Part shown: positions 53,801 to 61,585 of the stretch, one piece after another
How the letters are laid out: every line of letters begins with the position of its first letter
How positions within the stretch are numbered: the stretch's first letter is position 1
DNA from: Mycobacterium sp.
GTDB taxonomy: Bacteria; Actinomycetota; Actinomycetes; Mycobacteriales; Mycobacteriaceae
DNA length: 64,000 nucleotides
Direction: 5' to 3'
NCBI RefSeq assembly: GCF_002863225.1
Contig: NZ_PKEK01000036.1
Span: 25,181-89,180, forward strand
Notes under the pieces: model-generated
Told to the model about the DNA's origin: nothing
Databases searched by the model: none
The model's input: only the letters and a program-made list of their open reading frames with translations
Program-made: the position numbers and the translations under genes

Positions 53801-55069
53801 TGGATCGACGAGCCGCGCCGCACCGGCCCCGACGGCTGCAGCTTCCAGTTGCAACACTGGACCCACACCTTCGACTACGCGCTGGCCGCCGGTGACGGTG
53901 ACTGGCGTGCCGCCGCCATCCCCGCGCGCAGCGCCGAGTTCTCCGAGCCGATGCTCGTCACCGCCAGCCCCGGCGGAACCGGCCCGCTGCCTGCCGCGGG
54001 GTCGCTGCTGGAAGCCGATCCGGTCGACGGCGTCCATGTCGGTGCGCTCAAACCGGCGGGAAACCCGCTGGCGCGCAACAGCGCACAATCGGTCGATCCC
54101 GCCGCGCTGGCCATCCGGCTGGTCGAGACCAGCGGCCGCGACGTCGACGCCGTCGTGCGTTCGGCGCTGGGCACCTTCTCCGACCTCCGTGCCGCAGACC
54201 TGCTGGAGACGCCGCGGCCGGATCAACCTGGCGGCCGCCGGTCGACCGCGCTGCAGGGCTATCAGATCAGCACTGAACTGGCACGGTTCGACCTGACCCA
54301 CCGGGTCACATCCGTCGCCAGCTCGCTGGGCCCGAATGCCGAAGCCGCTCAACCGCTTTACGCGTGCTACTGGCTGCACAACAACGGACCGGCCCCGCTG
54401 GGCGGACTGCCCGTCGTCGCGCACCTGCATCCGCATCGGGTCGCCGCCGAGGATGGCGTTGTGGCGCTGCGGCTGACCGTCGCCAGCGACTGCACCGACG
54501 CATCACTCGGTGGCAGCGTGACGCTGCTGAGCCCACCGGGCTGGTCGACCAGCCCCGCCGAGCTGCCTGTCGCACTGCAGCCCGGCGCGCATTCGGAAAC
54601 CGATGTCGCGGTGCACATCCCGCCGAACACCGGCCCGGGGCTGTACCCGATCCGGGCGCAGCTGCGGCTCGCCGGTGCGGGTGTCCCCGCCTCCTGGCAG
54701 CAAGTGGTGGAGGACGTGTGCGTGGTGTCCGTCGGCGGGGCGGCCGACGACGGCCTGGCGTATCTGATCGAGGGGCCGAGCGACGTCGAGGTGGCCGCGG
54801 GCGAGTCGGCGCGGATCGCCGTGACGGTCGGCACCGACGCGGGCGCCGAGTTGAACCTGCAGGCGCATCTGGTCAGCCCGTGGGGGACATGGGAGTGGAC
54901 CGGGCCGGCGGCCGTGGGTGCAGTGCTGCCCGCTCGGGGTCGCGTTGAAATCGGCTTCGATGTGCGCCCGCCGGTCTGGGTGCAGCCCGGCCAGTGGTGG
55001 GCGCTGATCCGGGTGGGCTGCGCCGGGCAACTTGTGTACTCACCCGCGGTGAAGCTCACGGTTCGTTGA
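50885..55069 (+). CDS. GH38 alpha-mannosidase
   Basis: A 1,394-residue glycoside hydrolase family 38 enzyme. Zn ligands H102, H104 and D106 lie in SHFHYDPVWWNTQGAY, the nucleophile D229 in AWQLDVFGHDPQFPGM, and the downstream HHDAITGSESDQVYLDL is the standard GH38 motif. The long C-terminal half consists of beta-sandwich domains (for example PLGGLPVVAHLHPH and VEVAAGESARIAVTVG). It removes alpha-mannose, probably from mannan-type glycans or during turnover; substrate unknown. Same position as M. tuberculosis Rv0648. It is followed after seven bases by a ROK kinase, likely one operon. Confidence 0.93.
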   Translation: MQVISAESTELFVGPADTPVQLARVTLDGVTAPVRVRVDGDGLHGSAEARPADGQCTVEVPVTVEHPVIGQRRPASVHAGSSSVSFDFVVAEPGWTMFMVSHFHYDPVWWNTQGAYTSLWTEDPPGRCRQTNAFELIAMHLERARQEPEYKFVLAEVDYLKPFWDTHPQRRAELRRLIADGRVEIMGGTYNEPSTNLVHPETTIRTLVHGFGFQRDVLGANPATAWQLDVFGHDPQFPGMAADAGLTSSAWARGPHHQWGPTHNEDGVEGMQFSSEFEWVSPSGRGLLTHYMPAHYAAGWWMDESTSLADAEDATYRLFDDLKKVALTRNVLLPVGTDYTPPNRWVTEIHRDWAQRYTWPRFVCALPNEFFAAVRAELTARGREASPQTRDMNPIYTGCHVSYIDTKQANRAAEHAVLAAEKFAVFAALLSGSEYPQAALAKAWLQLVYGAHHDAITGSESDQVYLDLVTGWREAWELGRVARDNSLAVLSGAVDAGESLIVWNPLVRNRTDIATVHLDEPVGSGVSLVDADGIELPVVIEDAGHTLTWLARDVPSLGWRAYRVSEGGADARWKPLYGNEIANDHYRLVVDPARGGGVSSLTRGGHELIAAGRVGNELAVYQEYAAHPREGEGPWHLVPNGAVVSSSESVAEVSAEQSAVGQRITVRGRVGTLLRYTQTLTLWRGVDRVDCQTTIDDFRDADQLLRLRWPCPIPGAMPVSEVGDAVVGRGFALLHNGSEPIDSARHPWTLDNAAFGWFGLSSAARVRDRTGVRALSVAEVVVPAEAESGPLARKLTVALARAGVTATCSGADRPRYGYLGVDSNLPDVRVAVGGPGQNAFTKTMLATADPAYAAEIDRQLTHSGRALVWVPATASLVDGWIPGADLRDPLALPVLVIATRDDADLAAQVAAVAADLDDAEISIDQQAPTGLQHDESRTVALFNRGVPSFAVDIDGTLHSALMRSCTGWPSRAWIDEPRRTGPDGCSFQLQHWTHTFDYALAAGDGDWRAAAIPARSAEFSEPMLVTASPGGTGPLPAAGSLLEADPVDGVHVGALKPAGNPLARNSAQSVDPAALAIRLVETSGRDVDAVVRSALGTFSDLRAADLLETPRPDQPGGRRSTALQGYQISTELARFDLTHRVTSVASSLGPNAEAAQPLYACYWLHNNGPAPLGGLPVVAHLHPHRVAAEDGVVALRLTVASDCTDASLGGSVTLLSPPGWSTSPAELPVALQPGAHSETDVAVHIPPNTGPGLYPIRAQLRLAGAGVPASWQQVVEDVCVVSVGGAADDGLAYLIEGPSDVEVAAGESARIAVTVGTDAGAELNLQAHLVSPWGTWEWTGPAAVGAVLPARGRVEIGFDVRPPVWVQPGQWWALIRVGCAGQLVYSPAVKLTVR

Positions 55070-55076
55070 CCCGCCG

Positions 55077-55988
55077 ATGCTGACCCTGGCGCTGGACATC
55101 GGCGGCACGAAGATCGCCGTCGGACTCGTCGACCCGGCAGGTGAATTGGTGCATCGAGCCGTCGAGCCCACCCCTAAAGGTGTTGACGCAGAGCATGTCT
55201 GGGCTGTCATCGCGCGGATGATCGCCGACGCATCCGCGGTGGCCGAGGGTGCCATCCGGGCGGTCGGGGTCGGTTCCGCAGGACCTGTGGACTTGGCCGC
55301 CGGGACCGTCAGCCCGGTCAATGTCGGCTCATGGCAAGGGTTTCCGCTGCGCGATCGGGTCGCGGAAGCGATGCCCGACGTGCCGGTGCGGCTGGCCGGG
55401 GACGCCGTCTGTATGGCGCTGGGTGAGCACTGGCGCGGCGCCGGCCGGGACGCCCCCTTCGTCCTGGGCATGGTGGTCTCGACCGGCGTGGGCGGCGGCT
55501 TGGTGCTCGACGGCAAGCCTTATCAGGGGCGGACCGGCAACGCGGGGCATGTCGGCCACGTGGTCGTCGAACTGGACGGGCAGCCGTGCCCCTGCGGCGG
55601 CCATGGTTGCGTCGAGACCGTCGCGTCCGGACCGTGGATGACCAGGTGGGCGCTGGACAACGGCTGGGCCGGACCGCCCGGTGCCGACGCAGTCGCGCTC
55701 GGCCACGCGGCCGCGGCCGGTGACCCGTTGGCGCTGAGAGCATTTCAGCGAAGTGCCACCGCGCTCGCCGCGATGATCGCCTCCGTCGGTGCGGTGTGCG
55801 ACCTCGACCTGGTCGTCATCGGCGGGGGAGTGGCGAGGTCGGGCCCGGTCCTGTTCGACCCGTTACGGGCGGCGCTGGCCGGCTATGCCGGGTTGAGCTT
55901 CATCCGCGGACTGCGGGTGGTGCCGGCTGCGCTGGGCGGCGATGCGGGACTCATCGGCGCCGCCGCACTGGTCTCGTCCGTCACCTGA
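55077..55988 (+). CDS. ROK-family sugar kinase
   Basis: A 303-residue ROK kinase (glucokinase type). LTLALDIGGTKIAVGLVD is the ATP phosphate loop, GMVVSTGVGGGLVLDGKPYQ the second, and HVVVELDGQPCPCGGHGCVE carries the ROK zinc motif (Cys-x-Cys-Gly-Gly-x-Gly-Cys). It phosphorylates glucose, mannose or an amino sugar. Placed directly after the mannosidase gene, mannose released by that enzyme is an attractive substrate (inference). Position equals M. tuberculosis Rv0650. Confidence 0.93.
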   Translation: MLTLALDIGGTKIAVGLVDPAGELVHRAVEPTPKGVDAEHVWAVIARMIADASAVAEGAIRAVGVGSAGPVDLAAGTVSPVNVGSWQGFPLRDRVAEAMPDVPVRLAGDAVCMALGEHWRGAGRDAPFVLGMVVSTGVGGGLVLDGKPYQGRTGNAGHVGHVVVELDGQPCPCGGHGCVETVASGPWMTRWALDNGWAGPPGADAVALGHAAAAGDPLALRAFQRSATALAAMIASVGAVCDLDLVVIGGGVARSGPVLFDPLRAALAGYAGLSFIRGLRVVPAALGGDAGLIGAAALVSSVT

Positions 55989-56070
55989 GTCACACCGTCC
56001 GACCGGGCACCGATGTGCCCGCCTCTGAGCGAATTGAGGGGATGTCGTACCGCCGTGTGATGTTGCTGCG

Positions 56071-56421
56071 ATGACCGTGCTGCGGGGTATCGAGTTGCGT
56101 TACGTCCTCTCGATGCAGTTGGCGCGCCACGGCCGTGCAACGATCCGCGAGCTTGTCGACGCGTTGGCGCGGCACGGGTTCACGGCCGATGCTCCGGCCA
56201 ACAAGTCGGTATCGGACGCGTTGCGATGGGAGTGTCGCCGCGGGCGAGTCCGCCACATCAGGCGCGGCGTCTACGGTCCCGGCGAGATGCCGCGGGGCAC
56301 CGAGCATCGGATCAGGCAACGTGAGCTCGCGCTGCGGGCCGAGGCAATTCGCTCAGAGGCGGGCAAACCGACACCCGCTCCGGGACGTGCGGAGCCTTCC
56401 GGAATGAGGGATACCGGATGA
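56071..56421 (+). CDS. Small winged-helix-like hypothetical protein
   Basis: A 116-residue basic protein. Residues 5-75 (ELRYVLSMQLARHGRATIRE, VSDALRWECRRGRVRHIRRG, VYGPGEMPRGTEHR) look like a winged helix with a wing ending in VYGPG, followed by an Arg/Glu helix and a disordered Pro-rich tail. It is common to find such a protein between the ROK kinase and rplJ in mycobacteria, so a role tied to ribosomal genes is possible but unknown. It starts 82 bp after the kinase stop. Confidence 0.72.
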   Translation: MTVLRGIELRYVLSMQLARHGRATIRELVDALARHGFTADAPANKSVSDALRWECRRGRVRHIRRGVYGPGEMPRGTEHRIRQRELALRAEAIRSEAGKPTPAPGRAEPSGMRDTG

Positions 56422-56432
56422 GGACGGCCGTT

Positions 56433-56462
56433 TTGCCTGATGACGACCGCTCACTGTATGGT
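56433..56462 (+). promoter_or_regulatory. rplJ-rplL promoter
   Basis: TTGCCT (56433-56438), an 18-nt spacer and TATGGT (56457-56462) preceded by TG form a SigA-type promoter. Transcription would start near 56469, leaving a leader of about 200 nt before rplJ. Confidence 0.6.
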
Positions 56463-56468
56463 GGGCGG

Positions 56469-56671
56469 CGATCCACCGAAGACCGTCGGTCACCGAGCAA
56501 TCGGTTGAAGGTCCGGGAATGTCCGGGCGGCCCACGCAGGAGGACGAGGCAAACCTTCGTTGGCGCGAGCCAAGGGAAACATCACGCCCCGACCGCTTCC
56601 TGCGTCGGGGCGTTCGTCGTTTCCGGGCCAGCGGGTCGTCGAGCGACGGCCCAGAACCCAAGGAGGAATGC
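56469..56671 (+). promoter_or_regulatory. L10-type mRNA leader with attenuator-like hairpin
   Basis: The ~200-nt leader before rplJ contains the segment around GGCCCACGCAGGAGGACGAG typical of actinobacterial ribosomal protein L10 leaders, where L10(L12)4 binds its own mRNA. A nine-pair hairpin, CGCCCCGAC at 56585-56593 with GTCGGGGCG at 56604-56612, is followed by a T-rich TTCGTCGTTT and could act as an intrinsic terminator. The rplJ ribosome site AAGGAGGAA lies 60 bp further on. Confidence 0.6.
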
Positions 56672-57307
56672 ATGGCACAGGCTGACAAGGCCACCGCCGT
56701 TGCAGACATCGCTGAGCAGTTCAAGAGCTCAACGGCGACCGTGATCACCGAGTATCGCGGTCTGACGGTCGCAAACCTGGCCGAACTGCGCCGCTCGCTC
56801 AAGGGTTCCGCGACCTACTCCGTCGCCAAGAACACCCTGATCAAGCGCGCCGCGTCGGAGGCCGGCGTGGAAGGCCTCGACGAGCTGTTCGTCGGACCGA
56901 CCGCGATCGCGTTCGTCAGCGGCGAGGCCGTCGACGCCGCCAAGGCGATCAAGAAGTTCGCCAAGGACCACAAGGCGCTGGTCATCAAGGGCGGCTACAT
57001 GGACGGCCGCGCGCTGACCGTCTCCGAAGTCGAGCGCATCGCCGATCTGGAATCGCGCGAGGTGCTGTTGGCCAAGCTGGCCGGCGCCATGAAGGCCAAC
57101 CTGTCCAAGGCGGCCGGGCTGTTCAACGCGCCCGCCTCGCAGGTGGCCAGGCTCGCCCTCGCGTTGCAAGAGAAGCGCGCCGCCGAAGAGCCCGCGGCAC
57201 CGGCCGAGGCGGCGGCTCCCGCCGAAGCCCCCGCAGCAGAGGCCGATGCCCCCGCCGCGGAGTCGACCGAAGCACCTGCGGAATCACCCGCCGAAACCAC
57301 CGAATAA
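56672..57307 (+). CDS. rplJ: 50S ribosomal protein L10
   Basis: A 211-residue L10. The N-terminal half ([56 protein letters not shown]) binds rRNA and L11; the C-terminal helix carries L12 dimers. A 40-residue acidic Ala/Pro/Glu tail ([17 protein letters not shown]) is longer than in E. coli and usual in mycobacteria. AAGGAGGAA stands right before the ATG at 56672, fixing it over longer in-frame options. Confidence 0.96.
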   Translation: MAQADKATAVADIAEQFKSSTATVITEYRGLTVANLAELRRSLKGSATYSVAKNTLIKRAASEAGVEGLDELFVGPTAIAFVSGEAVDAAKAIKKFAKDHKALVIKGGYMDGRALTVSEVERIADLESREVLLAKLAGAMKANLSKAAGLFNAPASQVARLALALQEKRAAEEPAAPAEAAAPAEAPAAEADAPAAESTEAPAESPAETTE

Positions 57308-57337
57308 ACCCCGTAACACCCAGGAAGGACCCACCAC

Positions 57338-57730
57338 ATGTCCAAGCTCTCCACTGACGAACTGCTCGACGCCTTCAAGGAACTCACCTTGCTGGAGCTC
57401 TCGGAGTTCGTGAAGAAGTTCGAAGAGACCTTCGAGGTCACCGCGGCCGCTCCGGTCGCCGTCGCAGCCGCCGGCCCCGCCGCCGGTGGTGCGCCCGCCG
57501 AGGCCGCCGAGGAGCAGTCGGAATTCGACGTCATCCTCGAGGCTGCCGGTGACAAGAAGATCGGCGTCATCAAGGTCGTGCGTGAGATCGTCTCGGGCCT
57601 GGGCCTGAAGGAGGCCAAGGACCTCGTCGACGGCGCGCCGAAGGCTGTGCTGGAGAAGGCCCCCAAGGAGGCCGCCGAAGAAGCCAAGGCCAAGCTCGAG
57701 GCCGCCGGCGCCAGCGTCACCGTCAAGTAG
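57338..57730 (+). CDS. rplL: 50S ribosomal protein L7/L12
   Basis: A 130-residue L12. The N-terminal dimerisation helices ([20 protein letters not shown]), Ala-rich hinge and the C-terminal factor-binding domain ([38 protein letters not shown]) are complete. It recruits translation GTPases. AGGAAGGA precedes the ATG by about eight bases. Thirty bases after rplJ, same operon, and ended by a clear terminator. Confidence 0.97.
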   Translation: MSKLSTDELLDAFKELTLLELSEFVKKFEETFEVTAAAPVAVAAAGPAAGGAPAEAAEEQSEFDVILEAAGDKKIGVIKVVREIVSGLGLKEAKDLVDGAPKAVLEKAPKEAAEEAKAKLEAAGASVTVK

Positions 57731-57744
57731 TCGATTCGCGAAAG

Positions 57745-57776
57745 CCCCCGGAGCCGGACAGGTTCCGGGGGTTTCG
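57745..57776 (+). terminator. Rho-independent terminator of rplJL
   Basis: CCCCCGGA (57745-57752) pairs perfectly with TCCGGGGG (57764-57771) around an 11-nt loop, followed by TTTCGT. It lies 15 bp after rplL and just before the convergent TetR gene, so it may act in both directions. Confidence 0.8.
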
Positions 57777-57781
57777 TGTAT

Positions 57782-58483
57782 CTAGCGCTGGACCGATGCC
57801 AGCTGTGACTGCCGTACCTGCTCCGGCGAGTCACCCAGCGCGACAAGCAGGTTCGAAGTGAGCGCGGCGAGCACCGGCCCGACGGCGTTGCCCTGCGCGC
57901 CGTAGGAGCCGGCCAGCTCCAGCATGACGAAGCCGTGGATGGCCGCCCAGAACTGCGCGGCCGTCGCCACCACGGCGGCGTCGTCATCGGGTGAGCCGTT
58001 GATTCGCCCGGCCTGCATCGCTCGATGCACGCCGCGAACGACGTGGGCGAAACTGGGGTAGTGGTCGTTGATCTCGGCCAGGCCCAGGGTCAGAACGTCG
58101 TGAGCCGGCGCGTTGATGCCGTGGGCGCTGGTGCTGCCGAACATCAAGCGGTACATGTGCGGACGCTCGATGGCGTAGCGGCGGTAGGCGATGCCGGTGG
58201 CCATCAGGTCGGCGACCGGGTCTGACGTCGACGGCATCGTCAGCGCGGCGTCGAACTGCCGCAATCCCTCCTCGGCCACCGCGGCGATCAGCCCCGGCAT
58301 GCCGCTGAAGTAGGTGTACACCGCCATCGTCGAGGTGCCCGCCGCGCTGGCGATCTTGCGGGTCTGCAATCCGTCCGGGCCGTCCTGGTTGAGGATGTCG
58401 ACCGCAACGTCCAGCAACTGGTCGCGCACGTTGCGTTCGGCAGATGGAGCCACCGAAATATCTTGACACACCCCCGCTGCCAT
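57782..58483 (-). CDS. TetR-family transcriptional regulator (Rv0653c-like)
   Basis: A 233-residue TetR regulator. The HTH is residues 20-65: RDQLLDVAVDILNQDGPDGL and TRKIASAAGTSTMAVYTYFS. The C-terminal domain binds an unknown ligand. It is divergent from the carotenoid oxygenase gene, as Rv0653c is from Rv0654. A 15-bp palindrome lies between the two starts. The ATG at 58483 gives about the length of the M. tuberculosis protein; a GTG at 58453 is an alternative. Likely represses the oxygenase and itself. Confidence 0.87.
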   Translation of the reverse strand: MAAGVCQDISVAPSAERNVRDQLLDVAVDILNQDGPDGLQTRKIASAAGTSTMAVYTYFSGMPGLIAAVAEEGLRQFDAALTMPSTSDPVADLMATGIAYRRYAIERPHMYRLMFGSTSAHGINAPAHDVLTLGLAEINDHYPSFAHVVRGVHRAMQAGRINGSPDDDAAVVATAAQFWAAIHGFVMLELAGSYGAQGNAVGPVLAALTSNLLVALGDSPEQVRQSQLASVQR

Positions 58484-58512
58484 CGGTATAACGGAGGAAT
58501 AACAGCGTTATT
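58463..58512 (+). promoter_or_regulatory. Promoter and palindromic operator of the carotenoid oxygenase gene
   Basis: TTGACA (58463-58468), an 18-nt spacer and TATAAC (58487-58492) form a near-consensus SigA promoter. The palindrome AATAAC-AGC-GTTATT (58498-58512) covers the expected transcription start, where a bound TetR dimer would block polymerase. It lies in the gap between the divergent TetR and oxygenase genes. Confidence 0.7.
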
Positions 58513-58528
58513 GCAGCTAGGAGCCCAA

Positions 58529-60043
58529 GTGAGCGCAACCGTCAGCACGCCGCCAGCGAACCCGTATCTGCACGACTTCCTCGCCCCGGTGGACCGGGAG
58601 GTGACGGCGACTGATCTGGCCGTCACCGGTCACATCCCCGAGTTCCTCGACGGGCGCTATCTGCGCAACGGGCCCAACCCGGTCGCCGAGGTAGACCCGG
58701 CCACCTATCACTGGTTCACCGGTGACGGCATGGTGCACGGGGTCTCGCTGCAGGGCGGTAATGCCAACTGGTATCGCAACCGCTGGGTCCGCAGTCCCGG
58801 TGTGCGCCACGTGTTGGGGGAGCCCGCGGCGGGCAGTCGCAACCTCAGGGCCGGTATGCAAGCGCTCGGGGCCAACACCAACGTGCTGGCACATGCGGGC
58901 AAGACGCTGGCGCTGGTCGAAGGAGGGGTGGCCAACTACGAGCTCACCGACGACCTCGACACCGTCGGGGCGTGCGATTTCGACGGCACCCTCGCCGGCG
59001 GCTACGCGGCGCACCCGCATCGCGACCCGCGCACCGGTGAGCTGCACGCGGTGTCCTATTCCTTTGCGCGCGGCAAATCGGTGCAGTATTCGGTGATCGG
59101 CACCAACGGCCATGCCCGTCGCACGGTCGACATCGAGGTGTCGGGGTCGCCGATGATGCACGACTTCTCGCTGACCGATAAGTACGTCGTGATCTACGAC
59201 CTGCCGGTGACGCTCGACCCGATGCAGGTGCTGCCGAAGAAGATGCCCCGGTGGATGCGGCGCCCGGCGCAGATCGTGGCCGACGCCGTGGTCGGGCAGG
59301 TTCCCGTACCCGGGCCCATCGCGGCGATGTTCAACCGCAGCGAGAAGCCCGTCTACCAGATGCCGTACGCCTGGAATCCGAAATACCCGGCCCGGATCGG
59401 GGTGATGCCGCGTGAGGGTGACAATCGCGACGTGCGGTGGTTCGAGATCGAGCCCTGCTACGTCTACCACCCGCTCAACGCCTACTCCGAAATGCGCGAC
59501 GGCCACGAGGTGCTGGTGCTCGACGTGGTGCGCTACGAGCGGATGTTCGACCGCGACCGGCGCGGGCCGGGCGAGGTCGCGCCCACCCTGGACCGGTGGA
59601 CGATCGACCTGGCCACCGGCGCGGTGTCCAGCGAGCGTCTCGACGACCGCTCGCAGGAGTTCCCACGGATCAACGAGACATTGCTGGGCAGTAAGCACCG
59701 GTTCGGCTACACCGTCGGCCTCGACGGGGGCTATGTGGACTCAGGCAGATCGCAAATGTCCTCGGCCCTTTACAAGCACGACTTTGCCGCTGGATCGAGC
59801 ATGGTGGCACCGCTCGACCCCGAACTGCTGATCGGTGAGATGTCGTTCGTCCCGCGCCCGGCCGCCGGTTCGGCTAGCTTGTCTGAAGACGACGGAATCC
59901 TGATCGGTTACGGATACCACCGTGGACGCGGCGAAGGCCAGCTGCTGCTGCTCGATGCGCAAACATGCGAATCAGTGGCGACGGTCCATTTACCGCAACG
60001 GGTACCGATGGGATTTCACGGAAACTGGGCGCCGCAGGACTAA
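58529..60043 (+). CDS. Carotenoid cleavage oxygenase (Rv0654-like)
   Basis: A 504-residue member of the carotenoid/apocarotenoid/stilbene oxygenase family. The four iron-binding histidines are in GYAAHPHRDP, SPMMHDFSLT, CYVYHPLNAY and PMGFHGNWAP. It splits a double bond of a carotenoid or related polyene with O2; M. tuberculosis Rv0654 cleaves several carotenoids. The GTG at 58529 has AGGAG upstream. Regulation by the adjacent TetR is indicated by the operator. Confidence 0.92.
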   Translation: MSATVSTPPANPYLHDFLAPVDREVTATDLAVTGHIPEFLDGRYLRNGPNPVAEVDPATYHWFTGDGMVHGVSLQGGNANWYRNRWVRSPGVRHVLGEPAAGSRNLRAGMQALGANTNVLAHAGKTLALVEGGVANYELTDDLDTVGACDFDGTLAGGYAAHPHRDPRTGELHAVSYSFARGKSVQYSVIGTNGHARRTVDIEVSGSPMMHDFSLTDKYVVIYDLPVTLDPMQVLPKKMPRWMRRPAQIVADAVVGQVPVPGPIAAMFNRSEKPVYQMPYAWNPKYPARIGVMPREGDNRDVRWFEIEPCYVYHPLNAYSEMRDGHEVLVLDVVRYERMFDRDRRGPGEVAPTLDRWTIDLATGAVSSERLDDRSQEFPRINETLLGSKHRFGYTVGLDGGYVDSGRSQMSSALYKHDFAAGSSMVAPLDPELLIGEMSFVPRPAAGSASLSEDDGILIGYGYHRGRGEGQLLLLDAQTCESVATVHLPQRVPMGFHGNWAPQD

Positions 60044-60131
60044 GCAAAATCGACCCCCCTGTGCGCTACAGTGACTCAAGCCACAAGCTGGGCTTGGGCT
60101 GCGATCAGCAACATCAGCGGGAGGGTTTCGC

Positions 60132-61208
60132 GTGGGCATCGGTATTCAGGTAGAAGGATTGACGAAGTCCTTCGGATCCCAGCGAATCTGGGAAGACGTC
60201 ACGATGTCGATTCCAGAGGGCGAAGTCAGTGTTCTGCTGGGACCGTCCGGTACGGGTAAGTCCGTCTTCTTGAAGTCGCTGATCGGTTTGCTGCGGCCAG
60301 AGCGCGGCTCGATCATCGTGGACGGCACCGACATCACCGAGTGTTCGGCCAAAGAGCTCTACGACATTCGCACCCTGTTCGGCGTCATGTTCCAGGACGG
60401 CGCGCTGTTCGGGTCGATGAACCTCTACGACAACACCGCCTTCCCGTTGCGTGAGCACACCAAGAAGAAGGAAGGCGAGATCCGTGACGTCGTCATGGAG
60501 AAGCTGGAGATGGTGGGTCTCGGCGGGGATGAGAAGAAGTTCCCCGGTGAGATCTCCGGTGGTATGCGCAAGCGTGCCGGCCTGGCCCGCTCGCTGGTAC
60601 TGGACCCGCAGATCATTCTCTGTGACGAGCCGGACTCCGGTTTGGACCCCGTCCGTACGGCGTACCTGTCGCAGTTGCTGATCGACATCAACGCCCAGAT
60701 CGACTGCACGATCCTGATCGTGACGCACAACATCAACATCGCCCGCACCGTGCCCGACAACATGGGCATGCTGTTCCGCCGCAAGCTGGTCATGTTCGGC
60801 CCGCGCGAGGTGCTGCTGACCAGCGACGAGCCGGTGGTGCGCCAATTCCTCAACGGTCGCCGTATCGGCCCGATCGGTATGTCGGAGGAAAAGGACGAGG
60901 CCACCATGGCCGAGGAGCAGGCCCACATCGAGGCCGGCCACCACGACGGTGGCACCGACGAAGTCGAAGGCGTGCCGCCGCAGATCTCGGCAACCCCGGG
61001 AATGCCGGAGCGCAAGGGAGCCAAGCGCCGCCAGGACCGAGTGCGGGAGAACCTGCACCTGCTGCCCAAGGACGCCCAAGAGGCGATCCTCGAGTCGTTC
61101 GAGAACGACAAGAACGAAAACGCGAAGAACAAGAGCTACGACGACAATCAGCAATCGCGACACCGCGACGAGGCCGACACAGCGTCAATTCCTACCCAAC
61201 GTGGATAG
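60132..61208 (+). CDS. mkl: Mce transporter ATPase Mkl/MceG
   Basis: A 358-residue ABC ATPase that powers Mce lipid importers. Walker A is LLGPSGTGKSVFLKSL, the Q-loop MFQDGALF, the signature EISGGMRKRAGLARSL, Walker B IILCDEPDSGLDP and the H-loop VTHNINIAR. The C-terminal ~100-residue extension (charged, ending in a basic/acidic mix) is typical of MceG and may stabilise Mce complexes. GGGAGGG precedes the GTG start. Here it lies directly upstream of rpoB. Confidence 0.95.
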   Translation: MGIGIQVEGLTKSFGSQRIWEDVTMSIPEGEVSVLLGPSGTGKSVFLKSLIGLLRPERGSIIVDGTDITECSAKELYDIRTLFGVMFQDGALFGSMNLYDNTAFPLREHTKKKEGEIRDVVMEKLEMVGLGGDEKKFPGEISGGMRKRAGLARSLVLDPQIILCDEPDSGLDPVRTAYLSQLLIDINAQIDCTILIVTHNINIARTVPDNMGMLFRRKLVMFGPREVLLTSDEPVVRQFLNGRRIGPIGMSEEKDEATMAEEQAHIEAGHHDGGTDEVEGVPPQISATPGMPERKGAKRRQDRVRENLHLLPKDAQEAILESFENDKNENAKNKSYDDNQQSRHRDEADTASIPTQRG

Positions 61209-61585
61209 CCGAATCGAAAAGGAGTTGTTCCACAGCCAAGGTGCGTCACCTCTTGACTGAAGCCCCCCAAGGGGTCACTCTGTTGGGCAGAATGAATGCA
61301 CGGGAATTTCGACTCGCCAGCCAGCGCCGATACCCCCGAGCACGGTAGTTGAGGAATGCGCCGTCCTGCGCTATTGTTGGACGTTGCGCTGGCTGCCTCC
61401 TGCCCACCTCACACCCGCCACACGACACCGTGGTCTTAGCTTGAGCTATCGCTGATACAGCGAATTAGCTGCGTGCGTGAGAACGGACAGATCGTTCGCC
61501 AGCCGAACCGAACAAAGTCATAGCGACAGACGGTTCCGGTGGCCTCCGGATCGCACGTCGCATGAGGTGCTGGAAGGAATGCATC
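61209..61585 (+). other. mkl-rpoB intergenic region
   Basis: A 377-bp non-coding stretch holding the rpoB promoter region and leader. Besides the promoter at 61349-61377, a TTGACT at 61253-61258 may belong to a second, upstream promoter, though no clear -10 follows. No gene was recognised here. Confidence 0.7.
61349..61377 (+). promoter_or_regulatory. Main rpoB promoter
   Basis: TTGAGG (61349-61354), a 17-nt spacer and TATTGT (61372-61377) form a SigA promoter. The downstream sequence GTTGGACGTTGCGCTGG resembles the start region of other mycobacterial rpoB genes. It leaves a leader of roughly 200 nt before the TTG start. Confidence 0.55.
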
